Of a DNA stretch of 14,650 nucleotides, positions 1 through 9,300 are shown in pieces (the stretch's first letter is position 1; every line of letters starts with the position of its first letter). The DNA comes from Candidatus Muiribacterium halophilum (lineage in GTDB: Bacteria; Muiribacteriota; Muiribacteriia; Muiribacteriales; Muiribacteriaceae). Both the position numbers and the translations under genes were made by a program. The notes under the pieces were generated by a model. It was not told the origin of the DNA. It worked only from the letters and a program-made list of their open reading frames with translations, and did no database searches. The stretch spans positions 1-14,650 of the forward strand of contig JALOAD010000070.1 in assembly GCA_023228995.1 (NCBI GenBank), written 5' to 3'.

Positions 1-375
1 GATAAAAAGAGTAAAAAAAACAGATCAAATGATACACATAAATCAAAAACAGACTCTGATAGCAGACTTGGAAGAAAAAATAAGTCTTTATTGGGAATGT
101 ATCATGAAATAAATTATCTTATGGATGTTAATTCTAAAATTATTTTTTTTAGCAAAAATATCTTCTTCTGTTATGATAAATTCAGCAATGTTTTTTTGAA
201 TATATACCTTTTCAGATCTCCACGAGATATTACATAATAACAGGTATTTTGAAATTGAATTCTTAATAATCTTGTCATGAATTAATTTTATCAGCATACG
301 TTATTTTTTGCAAGTTCATTCCAAACAAGTTATGCGTTATGCACAGGTCTGACCCCTCTTTTTCACTCTTTTTCA
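1..375. other. Left-edge region without a supported gene
   Basis: This stretch lies downstream of tldD. Two overlapping open frames are visible on opposite strands. One is a plus-strand frame open from base 1 to a TAA at 235-237 (78 codons, no start in the window, Lys/Ser/Asp-rich at first). The other is a minus-strand frame at 297-88 (69 codons, starting two codons after an in-frame TAA). I recognise neither product, neither has a convincing ribosome binding site, and both may be chance frames in AT-rich DNA; the plus-strand one could be the tail of a gene outside the window. Between 340 and 376 lie a small dyad, GGTCTGACC, and a direct repeat of TCTTTTTCAC. GGTCTGACCCC-type motifs often flank REP-like elements and Y1 transposases, but no transposase is visible. 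No clear intrinsic terminator for tldD is seen. Confidence 0.3.
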
Positions 376-1815
376 CTACACTATCCCAACTTCAATTTTT
401 CTAAATCTTGCTGGTGCACAACCATGGCTCATTTCAGCTCTCTGACCTGGCTGTCCTTTACCACAATTTGGAACTCCCCAGAATTTCCAATAATCTTCAT
501 TACATATTGCATCACAACTTCCCCAAAATTCAGGAGTTATTCCTTGATATGTAGGATTTTTAACTGTTTTTGTAATTTTACCATTTTCAATAAGCCATGC
601 TATTTCCATACCAAATTGAAAATTATATCTATATTGATCAATACTCCATGATTTGACAGTAGATACAATAATTCCATCCTCAGTATCTTTTATTAAATCT
701 TCATATTTATAACTTCCTGGCATTAAAGAAAGATTCGGCATTCTAACAATAGGTATATTTATCCAACCTTCTGCTCTATTACAAGCTCTACTAAAGTTTT
801 CAATCTGTTCATGTGCAAATTCTCTGTTTCCAAGAAAATTCTCAAATATACCATTTTTTATAACATGAAATCTATGAGCCCTAACTCCATCATCATCATA
901 ACCATAAGTGCCAAGACCTGTTGGAGCAGTTGGATCTGCAACTATATTAACTATATCTGAACCATATTTGAAATTACCTTTTTTTTCAATATTTACAAAA
1001 GATCTACCTGCATAATTTGCTTCAAGTCCTAGAACTCTATCAAGTTCAGTAGCATGTCCAACAGATTCATGTATTTGTAAAGCAAGTTGTTCACCAACTA
1101 TTATAAGATCTTTTTTACCAGATGGACAATTTTCTGCTGTTAAAAGCTCAATAGCTTCTTCTCTTGTTTTTTCAGCCCCTTCAATTAATTTCAGACCGTA
1201 TATAACTTCATATCCACCTTGTACATATTGACCAAAAGATGCTGGATATGATCTTTTTTGGAAAGTATTCCCATCTGATGAAGTAACACTAAATCCACCG
1301 CCTGATCTTAATAATTCTTGTTCAATAAAACTACCTTCTGAAGATAAAAACCATTGATGTTCTCTATTAAACCACATATAACTTTCAGCATTTTTTATTT
1401 TTTTATCTTTTCTCAAAATCTCATCTATTTCAAATAGCAAACCTAATTTCTCATCCATTCCTACTTTAAAAGGATCAATCATATAAGGAGAATTCCATCT
1501 ATCAATATAAGGTTTTTCTTTTGAAAGTTTAACTTTTTTATTAATTTTCATACTTGAAGCTTTACCAATTCTAACAGCTAGTTCAGCGGTTTTTTCAATA
1601 TCTTTTGTATTCATTACCGAGCTAGCAGCAAATCCCCATGCTCCGTCTACAATAACTCTAATTCCATAGCCCAAAGATACAGCATTTGTAACATCAGAAA
1701 TTTTACCATTTTTTACTCTTAATTCTTCATCTTTCATTTCTACAATTCTTATATCAGCATATTCTGCACCAAGAATTTTACATTTATTAACAGCTATTTC
1801 AGCTAAATTTTTCAT
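376..1815 (-). CDS. tldD: TldD, catalytic subunit of the TldD/TldE zinc protease
   Basis: TldD is the metal-binding half of a heteromeric protease that cleaves unfolded peptides in the cytoplasm. In enterobacteria it helps mature microcin B17 and degrade the CcdA antitoxin. The 479-residue length is normal. The family HExxxH motif is intact at 249-254 (HESVGH, H249/E250/H254), and the conserved C-terminal Gly-Cys that supplies a further zinc ligand is seen at C466 in MSHGCAPARF. The N-terminal part (about 1-230) is the PmbA/TldD substrate-tunnel domain and the rest is the catalytic barrel. The ATG at 1815 follows AAGGGGG with good spacing. That ribosome binding site overlaps the tldE stop codon, with nine bases between the genes, so the pair is co-transcribed and probably translationally coupled. 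The native substrate is unknown; no RiPP precursor or toxin-antitoxin pair is visible here. Confidence 0.95.
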   Translation of the reverse strand: MKNLAEIAVNKCKILGAEYADIRIVEMKDEELRVKNGKISDVTNAVSLGYGIRVIVDGAWGFAASSVMNTKDIEKTAELAVRIGKASSMKINKKVKLSKEKPYIDRWNSPYMIDPFKVGMDEKLGLLFEIDEILRKDKKIKNAESYMWFNREHQWFLSSEGSFIEQELLRSGGGFSVTSSDGNTFQKRSYPASFGQYVQGGYEVIYGLKLIEGAEKTREEAIELLTAENCPSGKKDLIIVGEQLALQIHESVGHATELDRVLGLEANYAGRSFVNIEKKGNFKYGSDIVNIVADPTAPTGLGTYGYDDDGVRAHRFHVIKNGIFENFLGNREFAHEQIENFSRACNRAEGWINIPIVRMPNLSLMPGSYKYEDLIKDTEDGIIVSTVKSWSIDQYRYNFQFGMEIAWLIENGKITKTVKNPTYQGITPEFWGSCDAICNEDYWKFWGVPNCGKGQPGQRAEMSHGCAPARFRKIEVGIV

Positions 1816-1824
1816 ATTTCCCCC

Positions 1825-3186
1825 TTAATAATCTGTCTTGCTTGAAAATCTAAAATTATCAATCTTTAATGCAGGACAAATAAAACCACCACCAAAGAAC
1901 CCGCTTGCAAATTCCTGTTCAGCAGAAACTTCAACAATATTATTTAATGCTTTAATTATACTTTCTGTAAATCTAAAATTTTTAACAGGATATGAAATAT
2001 CACCGTTTTCAATCCAAAAAATTCCATCTCTTGTCATTCCAGTAAAAGTAAGGTCATTTGGATTAATAATATTTGTATAATGAAAATGTGTTACAAGCAA
2101 ACATTTATCAGATGAATTAATTATATCATCCATTTTTCTTTTACCAGGTAATATCTGCAAATTTGTGCATAAAGGTCCATTTGAATTTGGATATGCAAAA
2201 CCATGTCCAGTCGGAACTTTATTATATTTTTTACTTAATTTTATATCATAAGGAAGTTCTTTAAAAACTCCATCTTTAACTATTTCAAGCTGTTTTTTCT
2301 TATTTCCTTCCATATCAAAAGGCATACCAGGATTTATCTGATTATAAGCATTATCAATTATTGAAATTTTATCAGAAAATATCTTTTGTTCTAGTTTTCC
2401 AGAAAACGGAGAATCTCCTTCATAATATTTCATTGTTGAAAAGCCAATATAAGAAAGAAAAAGTAAAATATCTGAAACTGCTTGAGGTTCAAGTATAACA
2501 GTATATTCTCCAATCTCCATATCTTTTGGACTTTTATTAAGAATTGCTTTGTTTATAACAAGTGAAGTTGCTTTATCAAAATCAATATTATCAACATCAT
2601 TTGTAGCATATTCAACCCAGCCTGAATCACCATTATCATCCATAACTGTGGCTGAGTATTTAGCTTTAGAACTTTCATGAAAAGCATAAAGTCCGTCTGA
2701 AGATGCAATTGCTATAATTCCCTCATTATTTGATACAATTCCAGATGAAATAAGAGATTTTTCTTGACATTTTTCAGCAAGATTTTTAATCACCTCTGCT
2801 CTTTTTTCAGGAGTTAATTCTGATGTACTTTTACACCATGATGGAAGTTCTTTTATATAATCAATACTTTTAGGTAATTCAGGATAATCTTCATCAGGTT
2901 TTTGAAATTTTAGTATTTCTATTGCTTTTTTAAAAGATTCTTTAAGATAATCAACATCAAATCTATCAATTGATACTGAAGTGCTTTTTTTATCTTTTGA
3001 AAGTCTTATATCTGCTGTAACATGTTCTCTATAAACATTTTGAGTTATTTCATTATCACCAAATCTTGTCAAAGCATCCTTTATTGAAAAAACAGTTACA
3101 AAAACAAATGGAGCAAATTCTTTTCCAGTTTTTAATATTATATCAATAATATCTTTAATCTTTTTTTCTCTTAAAATTTCAGACAT
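1825..3186 (-). CDS. tldE: TldE/PmbA, non-catalytic partner of TldD
   Basis: This 453-residue protein belongs to the PmbA/TldD family and is the paralogue that lacks the HExxxH motif: the equivalent stretch reads EPQAVSDILLFL. In characterised pairs TldE pairs with TldD to enclose the protease chamber and has no zinc site itself. Family hallmarks seen are the TGMTRDGIFWIENG segment and the closing NFRFTES and CPALKIDNFRF stretches. The start at 3186 is set by a strong GGAGG seven bases upstream (the gene begins GGAGGAAATATG). It is the first gene of a tldE-tldD operon, with a sigma70-type promoter about 30 bases upstream. The downstream tldD ribosome binding site is embedded in its TAA stop. 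Nothing suggests truncation. Assignment to the family is firm; TldE rather than a second TldD follows from the missing metal motif. Confidence 0.93.
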   Translation of the reverse strand: MSEILREKKIKDIIDIILKTGKEFAPFVFVTVFSIKDALTRFGDNEITQNVYREHVTADIRLSKDKKSTSVSIDRFDVDYLKESFKKAIEILKFQKPDEDYPELPKSIDYIKELPSWCKSTSELTPEKRAEVIKNLAEKCQEKSLISSGIVSNNEGIIAIASSDGLYAFHESSKAKYSATVMDDNGDSGWVEYATNDVDNIDFDKATSLVINKAILNKSPKDMEIGEYTVILEPQAVSDILLFLSYIGFSTMKYYEGDSPFSGKLEQKIFSDKISIIDNAYNQINPGMPFDMEGNKKKQLEIVKDGVFKELPYDIKLSKKYNKVPTGHGFAYPNSNGPLCTNLQILPGKRKMDDIINSSDKCLLVTHFHYTNIINPNDLTFTGMTRDGIFWIENGDISYPVKNFRFTESIIKALNNIVEVSAEQEFASGFFGGGFICPALKIDNFRFSSKTDY

Positions 3187-3212
3187 ATTTCCTCCATTTT
3201 TTTATTGCTACT

Positions 3213-3241
3213 ATTATACAATATTTAAGCTGTTTTTTAAA
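3213..3241 (-). promoter_or_regulatory. Sigma70-type promoter of tldE-tldD
   Basis: Read on the minus strand, a perfect -10 TATAAT (3218-3213) is preceded after exactly 17 bases by TTTAAA (3241-3236), a 4/6 match to TTGACA. Transcription would begin near 3205, giving a leader of about 20 bases that contains the GGAGG of tldE. The -10 match and spacing are good; AT-richness makes chance matches common, so confidence is moderate. Confidence 0.6.
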
Positions 3242-3299
3242 GAAAATTCATTATTTTATTTTACAATTAATACAAGAAAGTTATGTATAAAAAAAAGAA

Positions 3300-3317
3300 T
3301 CAAAAAAATTTTTTTGA
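3300..3317. repeat. 18-bp perfect A/T palindrome downstream of the nuclease pseudogene
   Basis: TCAAAAAAATTTTTTTGA is a perfect palindrome between the pseudogene and the tldE promoter. On the minus strand it is followed shortly by a run of eight T residues (TTCTTTTTTTTA). It could act as a weak A/U-only terminator for minus-strand transcripts or as a bent A-tract upstream of the tldE promoter. It lacks the GC-rich stem of a strong terminator, so the function is uncertain. Confidence 0.35.
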
Positions 3318-3351
3318 GACAATTCTGGAGTGTAGTATTAAAATTAGATTA

Positions 3352-3991
3352 TTATACTTCTTCACTTTCTACTTTTATTACATTTCTTTCATTTTTATCA
3401 AATTCAATTCCAAGTAATATAATTTTTTTGTTATTATCAAGATATTTTTGATGATATTTCTTTTCTTTTATTTGTTTTAAAGCATTCTTTCCATCAGTTT
3501 TAAATTCAATAATATAAATTATATCTGGCAATTTTATCGTTATATCAATTCTCCCCTTATTTGTAATATCTTCAGCAATTACATCAAGTCCCAACGCTTT
3601 CAAATAAGAATAAAAAACACTAACATAATAACCTTCATATTCATACATTTTGTTATTTATGAAATTATCATAACCAATTCCTGAATATAAAGCTTTAATA
3701 TACTTTTCAAAATTTACTAAATCATTATTTAATAATGAAGTTAATATTAGATTTGAATTACCTTTATATGTAGTGTTTTTTGTAATATATTCAGTCAAAA
3801 CTCCATATAATGATATTCTAACTTCTTTATTAGGAATTTTTAGTAAATACATACGATTATCAAGAACAGTTTCAACCTTATCAATAGTTAAATATCCAGT
3901 CTGCCAATGCAATTTGAGTTTTATCAACATAAATATAATTATGTTCTATTATTTCTCTCAAATTTGATATACCAACAGGTAATTTCCTCAT
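3352..3991 (-). pseudogene. Decayed AAA-ATPase-like / PD-(D/E)XK nuclease gene with internal deletion
   Basis: Full-length members of this family carry an N-terminal AAA-ATPase-like domain (PF09820) and a C-terminal PD-(D/E)XK domain (PF08011) and run to roughly 500-600 residues. Here an ATG at 3991 begins the typical N-terminus, MRKLPVGISNLREII, and reaches YVDKT. After about 34 codons the frame hits TGA at about 3886. In another frame the sequence resumes abruptly at LHWQTGYLTI, the conserved motif that follows the ATPase domain, and continues to a TAA at 3352. The retained 192-codon frame (from 3930) keeps the nuclease core: GRID with D129, EFK with E142 and K144, and the following QIKEKKYHQKY helix. 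The whole P-loop/AAA core is missing and the join is out of frame, so this looks like a deletion of around 1 kb (size inferred from family length). The internal ATG at 3930 has no ribosome binding site, so a working nuclease fragment is unlikely. The family is abundant in gut anaerobes, with function still debated. Confidence 0.82.
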
Positions 3992-4049
3992 AAATATATT
4001 ATAACAGATAATAATAATACAAGGTTAAAGAGTATCCTTAGTTTTAATC

Positions 4050-6332
4050 CTATTTATCAAAATAAACTTTTATTTGTTTTTTATTACCTTTTTCTGAAAC
4101 AATTGTAATAATACTAAATCCTTTTTCCGGCTCAATACTAATTTCATGAAATTCATTAGTTTCACAAATAAATTTATCATTAATAAACCAATATAATGGA
4201 GCTTTTTTATTATAACTAGCTTGAATTTTAATTTTTTGATAATTTCCATTAATTCCTTTAGGAACAATTATTTTAGCATTATTAGACGGATATATAAAAG
4301 TTGGATTTTCATGGCTTCCAGCTTTGCAATTAGGATTATGTCCTTTATTATCTTTATATATATCTTTAATATAATTTGCCATAAAATCAGGCATAATCAG
4401 TTTGTTTTTGAAAATTAAATTTTTTTCATCCCAACAAAAAGAACAAACTTCATAATCTGTGTTTTTATCAAATGCAACTTTTTTATGCCAAGAACATATT
4501 TCATAATTAAAATTATCTTTAGATATGCTAACTTCAGATGTATTATCACAGTATTCTGAAGCTTTTTTGCCAGAATAATTACAAATTACAATGTTTTCAT
4601 AAAGTGTTTCATTTTTTTGAAATTTAGTATTATCATTTAGTATATTAAATACATCAAACATTAGCGGAGCTGCTGCTTTTGAACCGGTTAGAAAATTATT
4701 ACCTTCACCTGAAAAATTACCAACCCATACTCCAACTGAATATTTAGGTGTCACACCACAAGCCCAAGCATCTCTAAAACCATAAGAAGTTCCTGTTTTC
4801 CATGCTATATTGGAATTATTTCTAATTTTTTGAATATAATATTCCATTTCAGGTCTTTTAACTTTTTTTAAAATTTCAATAATAGTTTGACTAGAACTTG
4901 TAGAAAAAATCCTTTTATTACTTTGAATATTGTTTTGTTCATATAAAATATTTTTATAAATTCCATCATTTGCCAAAGCTGTGTAAACAGATATTATTTC
5001 TGATAATTTCCCTTCTGCTCCACCTAAAATAAGTGAAAGTCCATAATCATCAGCTTCTCTCCATAATGTTGAAATATAAGCATTGTCTTTTAGAAAATAA
5101 TAAAATTTTTCAATTCCATATTGATTTAAAAGTAAAACAGCAGGGACGTTGAGTGATTTTATTAAAGCTTCATCAGCACGAACTAATCCACGAAATAAAT
5201 TATCATAATTTTGTGGTGAATAAGGTCCAAAATAAATTGGTATATCAAATAGTTTTTTTTCTGGAATAATTAATCCTTCTTCAAATGCTTTTGCATATAA
5301 AAACGGTTTTAATATTGATCCTGTGGATCTTGAAGCTATTACTCCATTAACCATACCGTTTTTTTCCAAATCAAAATAATCTCCAGAACCTATATAAGAA
5401 ATACATTTACCTGTTGAGTTTTCAACAATTATTGCAGATACATTTTTAACACCATAAATTTCAGTGAAATTTTCATAATTTTGACATAAATTTTCTAATT
5501 TTCTTTGTAATTCAATATCAATATAGGTTTTTATAATTGGATTTTCTGTTTTTAAAACAAGTCTATCACATAAATGAGGAGCAATAAATGGTAAATTTTC
5601 CTCAACTTCTGGTAAGTTTTCTTTAATTGATAAATTATAATCATCTATTGATATAATGTTTTTTTGTTTTAACTTTAAAAGCAATTTATTTCTTTTTTTT
5701 AAAAGTTTTTCTCTTCCTCTAATTGGAGTAATAAGATTTGGACTATTTGGTAAAACTGCAAGCATTGCAGCTTGTGCCCATGTTAGTTCTTCAGGAGATT
5801 TTGAAAAATATAATATTGATGCAGCTTCAAAACCAATTATATTTCCTCCATAAGGAGCATTTAAAAGATATAATTTTAATATTTCACTTTTTGAATATTT
5901 TATTTCAATAGCAAAAGCACTAAACATTTCAATTATTTTATTAATAAAATTTCTTTCTTTTGGTCTTGAAATTCTTGCAAGCTGCATTGTGATTGTAGAT
6001 GCACCACTTATTATTTTTAATGCTTTAAAATCAGTATACAAAGCTCTTATAACTGCTATTGGATCAATTCCAAAATGCGTATAAAATCTTTTATCTTCAA
6101 ATGTAAGAACTGCTTTTTCTAATTTTTTTGGGATTTTTAAACCTGTATCAGGAAATTTATATTGTTCATCATTATTAATATATATTCGCATTAGAGAATT
6201 ATCACTAGAATATACAAGTTTTGAATAATCATTATTAAATAAAGGAAAAACATGGACTCTTAATACAAAAAACACTAATAAAAGTATTATTATAAAAAGT
6301 AAACATAAAAACTTAATATTAAAAAATCTCAT
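4050..6332 (-). CDS. pbpC: Penicillin-binding protein 1C, bifunctional peptidoglycan synthase
   Basis: This is a class A penicillin-binding protein of the PbpC type (760 residues; the E. coli protein is 770). It polymerises lipid II and has a transpeptidase-type domain facing the periplasm. A membrane anchor spans about residues 6-30. The GT51 glycosyltransferase domain (about 55-235) shows the ED-KRFYTHFGID signature with catalytic E79, STITMQLAR and LYLLNAPYGGN. The transpeptidase domain (about 295-565) has SxxK at S339-I-L-K342, SLN at 393-395 and KTGT at 512-515, all intact. A cysteine-bearing linker (C584, C595, C613, C630, C633) leads to the BiPBP_C domain (PF06832) at about 675-757. 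It lies 30 bp after the A2M gene and shares its operon, the standard partnership. The chosen ATG has its nearest AGAGG 18 bases upstream, which is too far; an in-frame ATT at 6344 sits five bases from that AGAGG and may be the real start. No terminator is evident after its TAG. Confidence 0.95.
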   Translation of the reverse strand: MRFFNIKFLCLLFIIILLLVFFVLRVHVFPLFNNDYSKLVYSSDNSLMRIYINNDEQYKFPDTGLKIPKKLEKAVLTFEDKRFYTHFGIDPIAVIRALYTDFKALKIISGASTITMQLARISRPKERNFINKIIEMFSAFAIEIKYSKSEILKLYLLNAPYGGNIIGFEAASILYFSKSPEELTWAQAAMLAVLPNSPNLITPIRGREKLLKKRNKLLLKLKQKNIISIDDYNLSIKENLPEVEENLPFIAPHLCDRLVLKTENPIIKTYIDIELQRKLENLCQNYENFTEIYGVKNVSAIIVENSTGKCISYIGSGDYFDLEKNGMVNGVIASRSTGSILKPFLYAKAFEEGLIIPEKKLFDIPIYFGPYSPQNYDNLFRGLVRADEALIKSLNVPAVLLLNQYGIEKFYYFLKDNAYISTLWREADDYGLSLILGGAEGKLSEIISVYTALANDGIYKNILYEQNNIQSNKRIFSTSSSQTIIEILKKVKRPEMEYYIQKIRNNSNIAWKTGTSYGFRDAWACGVTPKYSVGVWVGNFSGEGNNFLTGSKAAAPLMFDVFNILNDNTKFQKNETLYENIVICNYSGKKASEYCDNTSEVSISKDNFNYEICSWHKKVAFDKNTDYEVCSFCWDEKNLIFKNKLIMPDFMANYIKDIYKDNKGHNPNCKAGSHENPTFIYPSNNAKIIVPKGINGNYQKIKIQASYNKKAPLYWFINDKFICETNEFHEISIEPEKGFSIITIVSEKGNKKQIKVYFDK

Positions 6333-6362
6333 GTTTTTGTAAATTAAAACCTCTAATTAAAT

Positions 6363-9300
6363 CTATTGTCTTTTTAATACATTTATATAAAATGAAGATG
6401 AATAAGCATTTATACCATGCTTGTTTATAACTTCACAATATGCTTGCGGAAGTATAAATTTTCCAGGTATAACCGAAGTAATATTAAATTCAAAACTTCT
6501 TCTTTCATTTGAATTTAAATTAAAAAACCAAATAACTCTATCATCTCTTATAGTATAATTATCATAATTTCCAGAAAGAACTCCTCCATTATAAGATGGA
6601 TTAATTATTTCCCAACCAGCAGGTATTATTTGATTAAGAACTATATTATCAAGATTTTTATCATTATTATTTTTAACTTCAATAACAATTTTAAAAACAT
6701 CACCTTGATTAGTATTTTTTATATCAAAAATATCACCATTGTTATTATAAAAACCTCTTGATAATTCCATATTACCATTAGATTTAGACTCAAAACTTCT
6801 TGTTTTTGGAATTCCATGCCATGAGCTAAACCAATATAAATCAGAATTACCTGTATTTTGTATTTTAACTGTATTTATTTTAGATTTTATACTAGTTTTA
6901 AATTCTTTTTTATTATTAATACTTGTTTTTTCATTTTCTATAAATAAATCAGCTGAAAAACTATCATTTACACTATATTTTTGCATATAATTATTCAAAC
7001 TATTTATACAATAAATTATTTCAATATCAGTTAGCCATTTATTTGAATTAAATATTTTTACAATATCTTTATAAAGTTCATGACTTATTTTTTCATCATT
7101 ATTTATTAAAGAAATTTCAAGTAAAACTGCAAGAGCTGCATATTTATCAAAATAAGAATTATTACTTATTATATCTTTATAATAAACAGAATTTAATATT
7201 TTATTAGAAGTATTAAGATTTCCTGCTTTTAAATATGAATAAGCAAGTAAAACTTTTAATCCATTATCTATTTTATTTAAACTATTTTGATATAATATAT
7301 TCATTTCACCAAATTCAAATACATCGGATTTAGCCATTACAAATACACGAAAAACTCTGTCCCTAATATCTCCTTCTGGATTAATACATTGTCTTTTTTG
7401 GAAATTCTTCCAAAGTTCTAATTCTTTTTGAGGTATATAATAACCTTTATTATATGCTTTATTTAAAAATTCACCTGCAAAAGATGTTAAAAATAAATCA
7501 TATTCATTATTGTTTTGATATCTTGAAAAACCACCGTTAAAAAGCTGATATTTCAATATTTCTTTAATAGATTTATTTATTTTATCTGTTTTATCTTTTT
7601 CGCTTAAATTTGTATAAGAAATATCAGTTTCAATAAGTGCATAAGCTGATGATACAATATTATTTAAAGAATAATAAGAATAATTAACTGTATTATTAAA
7701 TCTATTTGTAAAATCAGGTATAAGCTGAGAACTTAGTTTTAAATATTTACTTACAGTATTTTCGTAACCAATTTGTTCAAATACAATATTTTGTGATTTT
7801 CCTTTTTTTATTATATTTGTTTTAAAATCTGAAGAATAAGAATTATCCGGTCTTATTGGAATATTAATTGATTCAACAAATTTCTCTTTATTATCTTCTA
7901 TAATAATATCAATTTTAGAATTTCCAATAATATCATTAGCTTTAAAATTAAAATAATGTGAATATTCTTTGTTTTTTATTAAAGATATTTGAGTTTTTTT
8001 ATTATTATTTAATATTTTATCATCACAAACAGCATATATATCGCATTTTGTATTTTTTTCCGTTGAAATAATCTGAACTAAAGCTGTAAATTCATCTCCT
8101 GGAGATAAAAACATTGGCATTGAAGGGTTTATAATAAATTTATCTTTAACAGGGACGGTCTTTTCAGCTCTTCCAAAAGCATTATTATAAGCTCCAGCTA
8201 CCATTATTCTAACAGCTCCATTATATTGAGGCATTTTAAAATCAATTATAGCTTCACCATTAGAATCTGTTTCTTTAATTCCACTAAATAAAGTAACAGG
8301 TTCAACTCTTTTTGACATAACTGGCGAACTTCTTTTTGTAATTTCACTTCCTAAATCACTACCACCAGTTTTGAAATATTTATGTATAACTCCTTTATCT
8401 TTTTGTATTACATCTTTTAAAATATCCATTGTATCAACACCAAGAGCTCTTTTTTGATAAAAATAATCATACGGGGACGGAGTTTTGTAATTAGTTAAAC
8501 CAAGCGATCCTTCATCTACTACACTAACTGTAAACAAAGATTTTTCTTTTTTATCAGACTTTAAATTAACTCTTATATCTTTGCCAGGTTTAAATACAGA
8601 GTCAGTGTTTATTGAATAATCAATATTTCTTTCACTTGAATTAACCTTGATTTCTCTAATAGTATAAAGCCTTAGAGGAAGATCATTGTTTTTTTGCTCT
8701 TGAGGTTGTACTAAAGTTATAAAAACATAAGAATTTGGAATCATATCAGGAGTAACCCTAATATCAAATTCCATATCTTTTTTATTAATATCTATCCATT
8801 TTTCCCATAAAATCTTATTACCATTTTCAACACTTACCCAAGCTCTACCCTTTCCAGGTGTATTTAAAGGAATACTCACAATATCACCAGGTTTATATGT
8901 TTTATTATCATAATTGCTTTCTAAAACACCTTCATCAACTTTTGCCTGACTTCCCCAAGAATAAGCTCCAAAAAACATAGTTGCAATATGATTTTCATTA
9001 TTATCTTCAGGAATTATTTCAATAAGATATTCTCCCCATTGTTCTGGAGTATATTCAATTTTTGCAATATTACCTTTAAAATCAATATTCCCTTCATATA
9101 AAAGTTCTGTTGTAAGCGAGTTTTTATAATGTTTTCTATAATCACCTTTAGATGAATAATCCCACCACCACCATCTTTGATTTTTATAAATTCTATATTT
9201 AAGATTTTCTTTTTTTACTAAATTTTGATTTTTATCAATTCTAATAATATCAAATATTTGATTTTGACCAGTTTTAACATAATTATCTGCAATATTTCTT

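Noticed and set aside
88-297. 69-codon minus-strand gene
   Set aside because: No ribosome binding site, no recognisable family, and overlaps an equally open plus-strand frame; kept only as part of the region description.
376-3186. TldE-TldD plus the ATP-grasp ligase as a RiPP biosynthetic system
   Set aside because: The genes are over 8 kb apart in different operons, and no precursor peptide, transporter or other modifying enzyme is visible.
9162-9173. Run of four Trp codons in the A2M (W832-W835) as an unusual repeat
   Set aside because: From memory, aromatic clusters occur in this part of bacterial A2Ms; four codons are too few to call a repeat feature.
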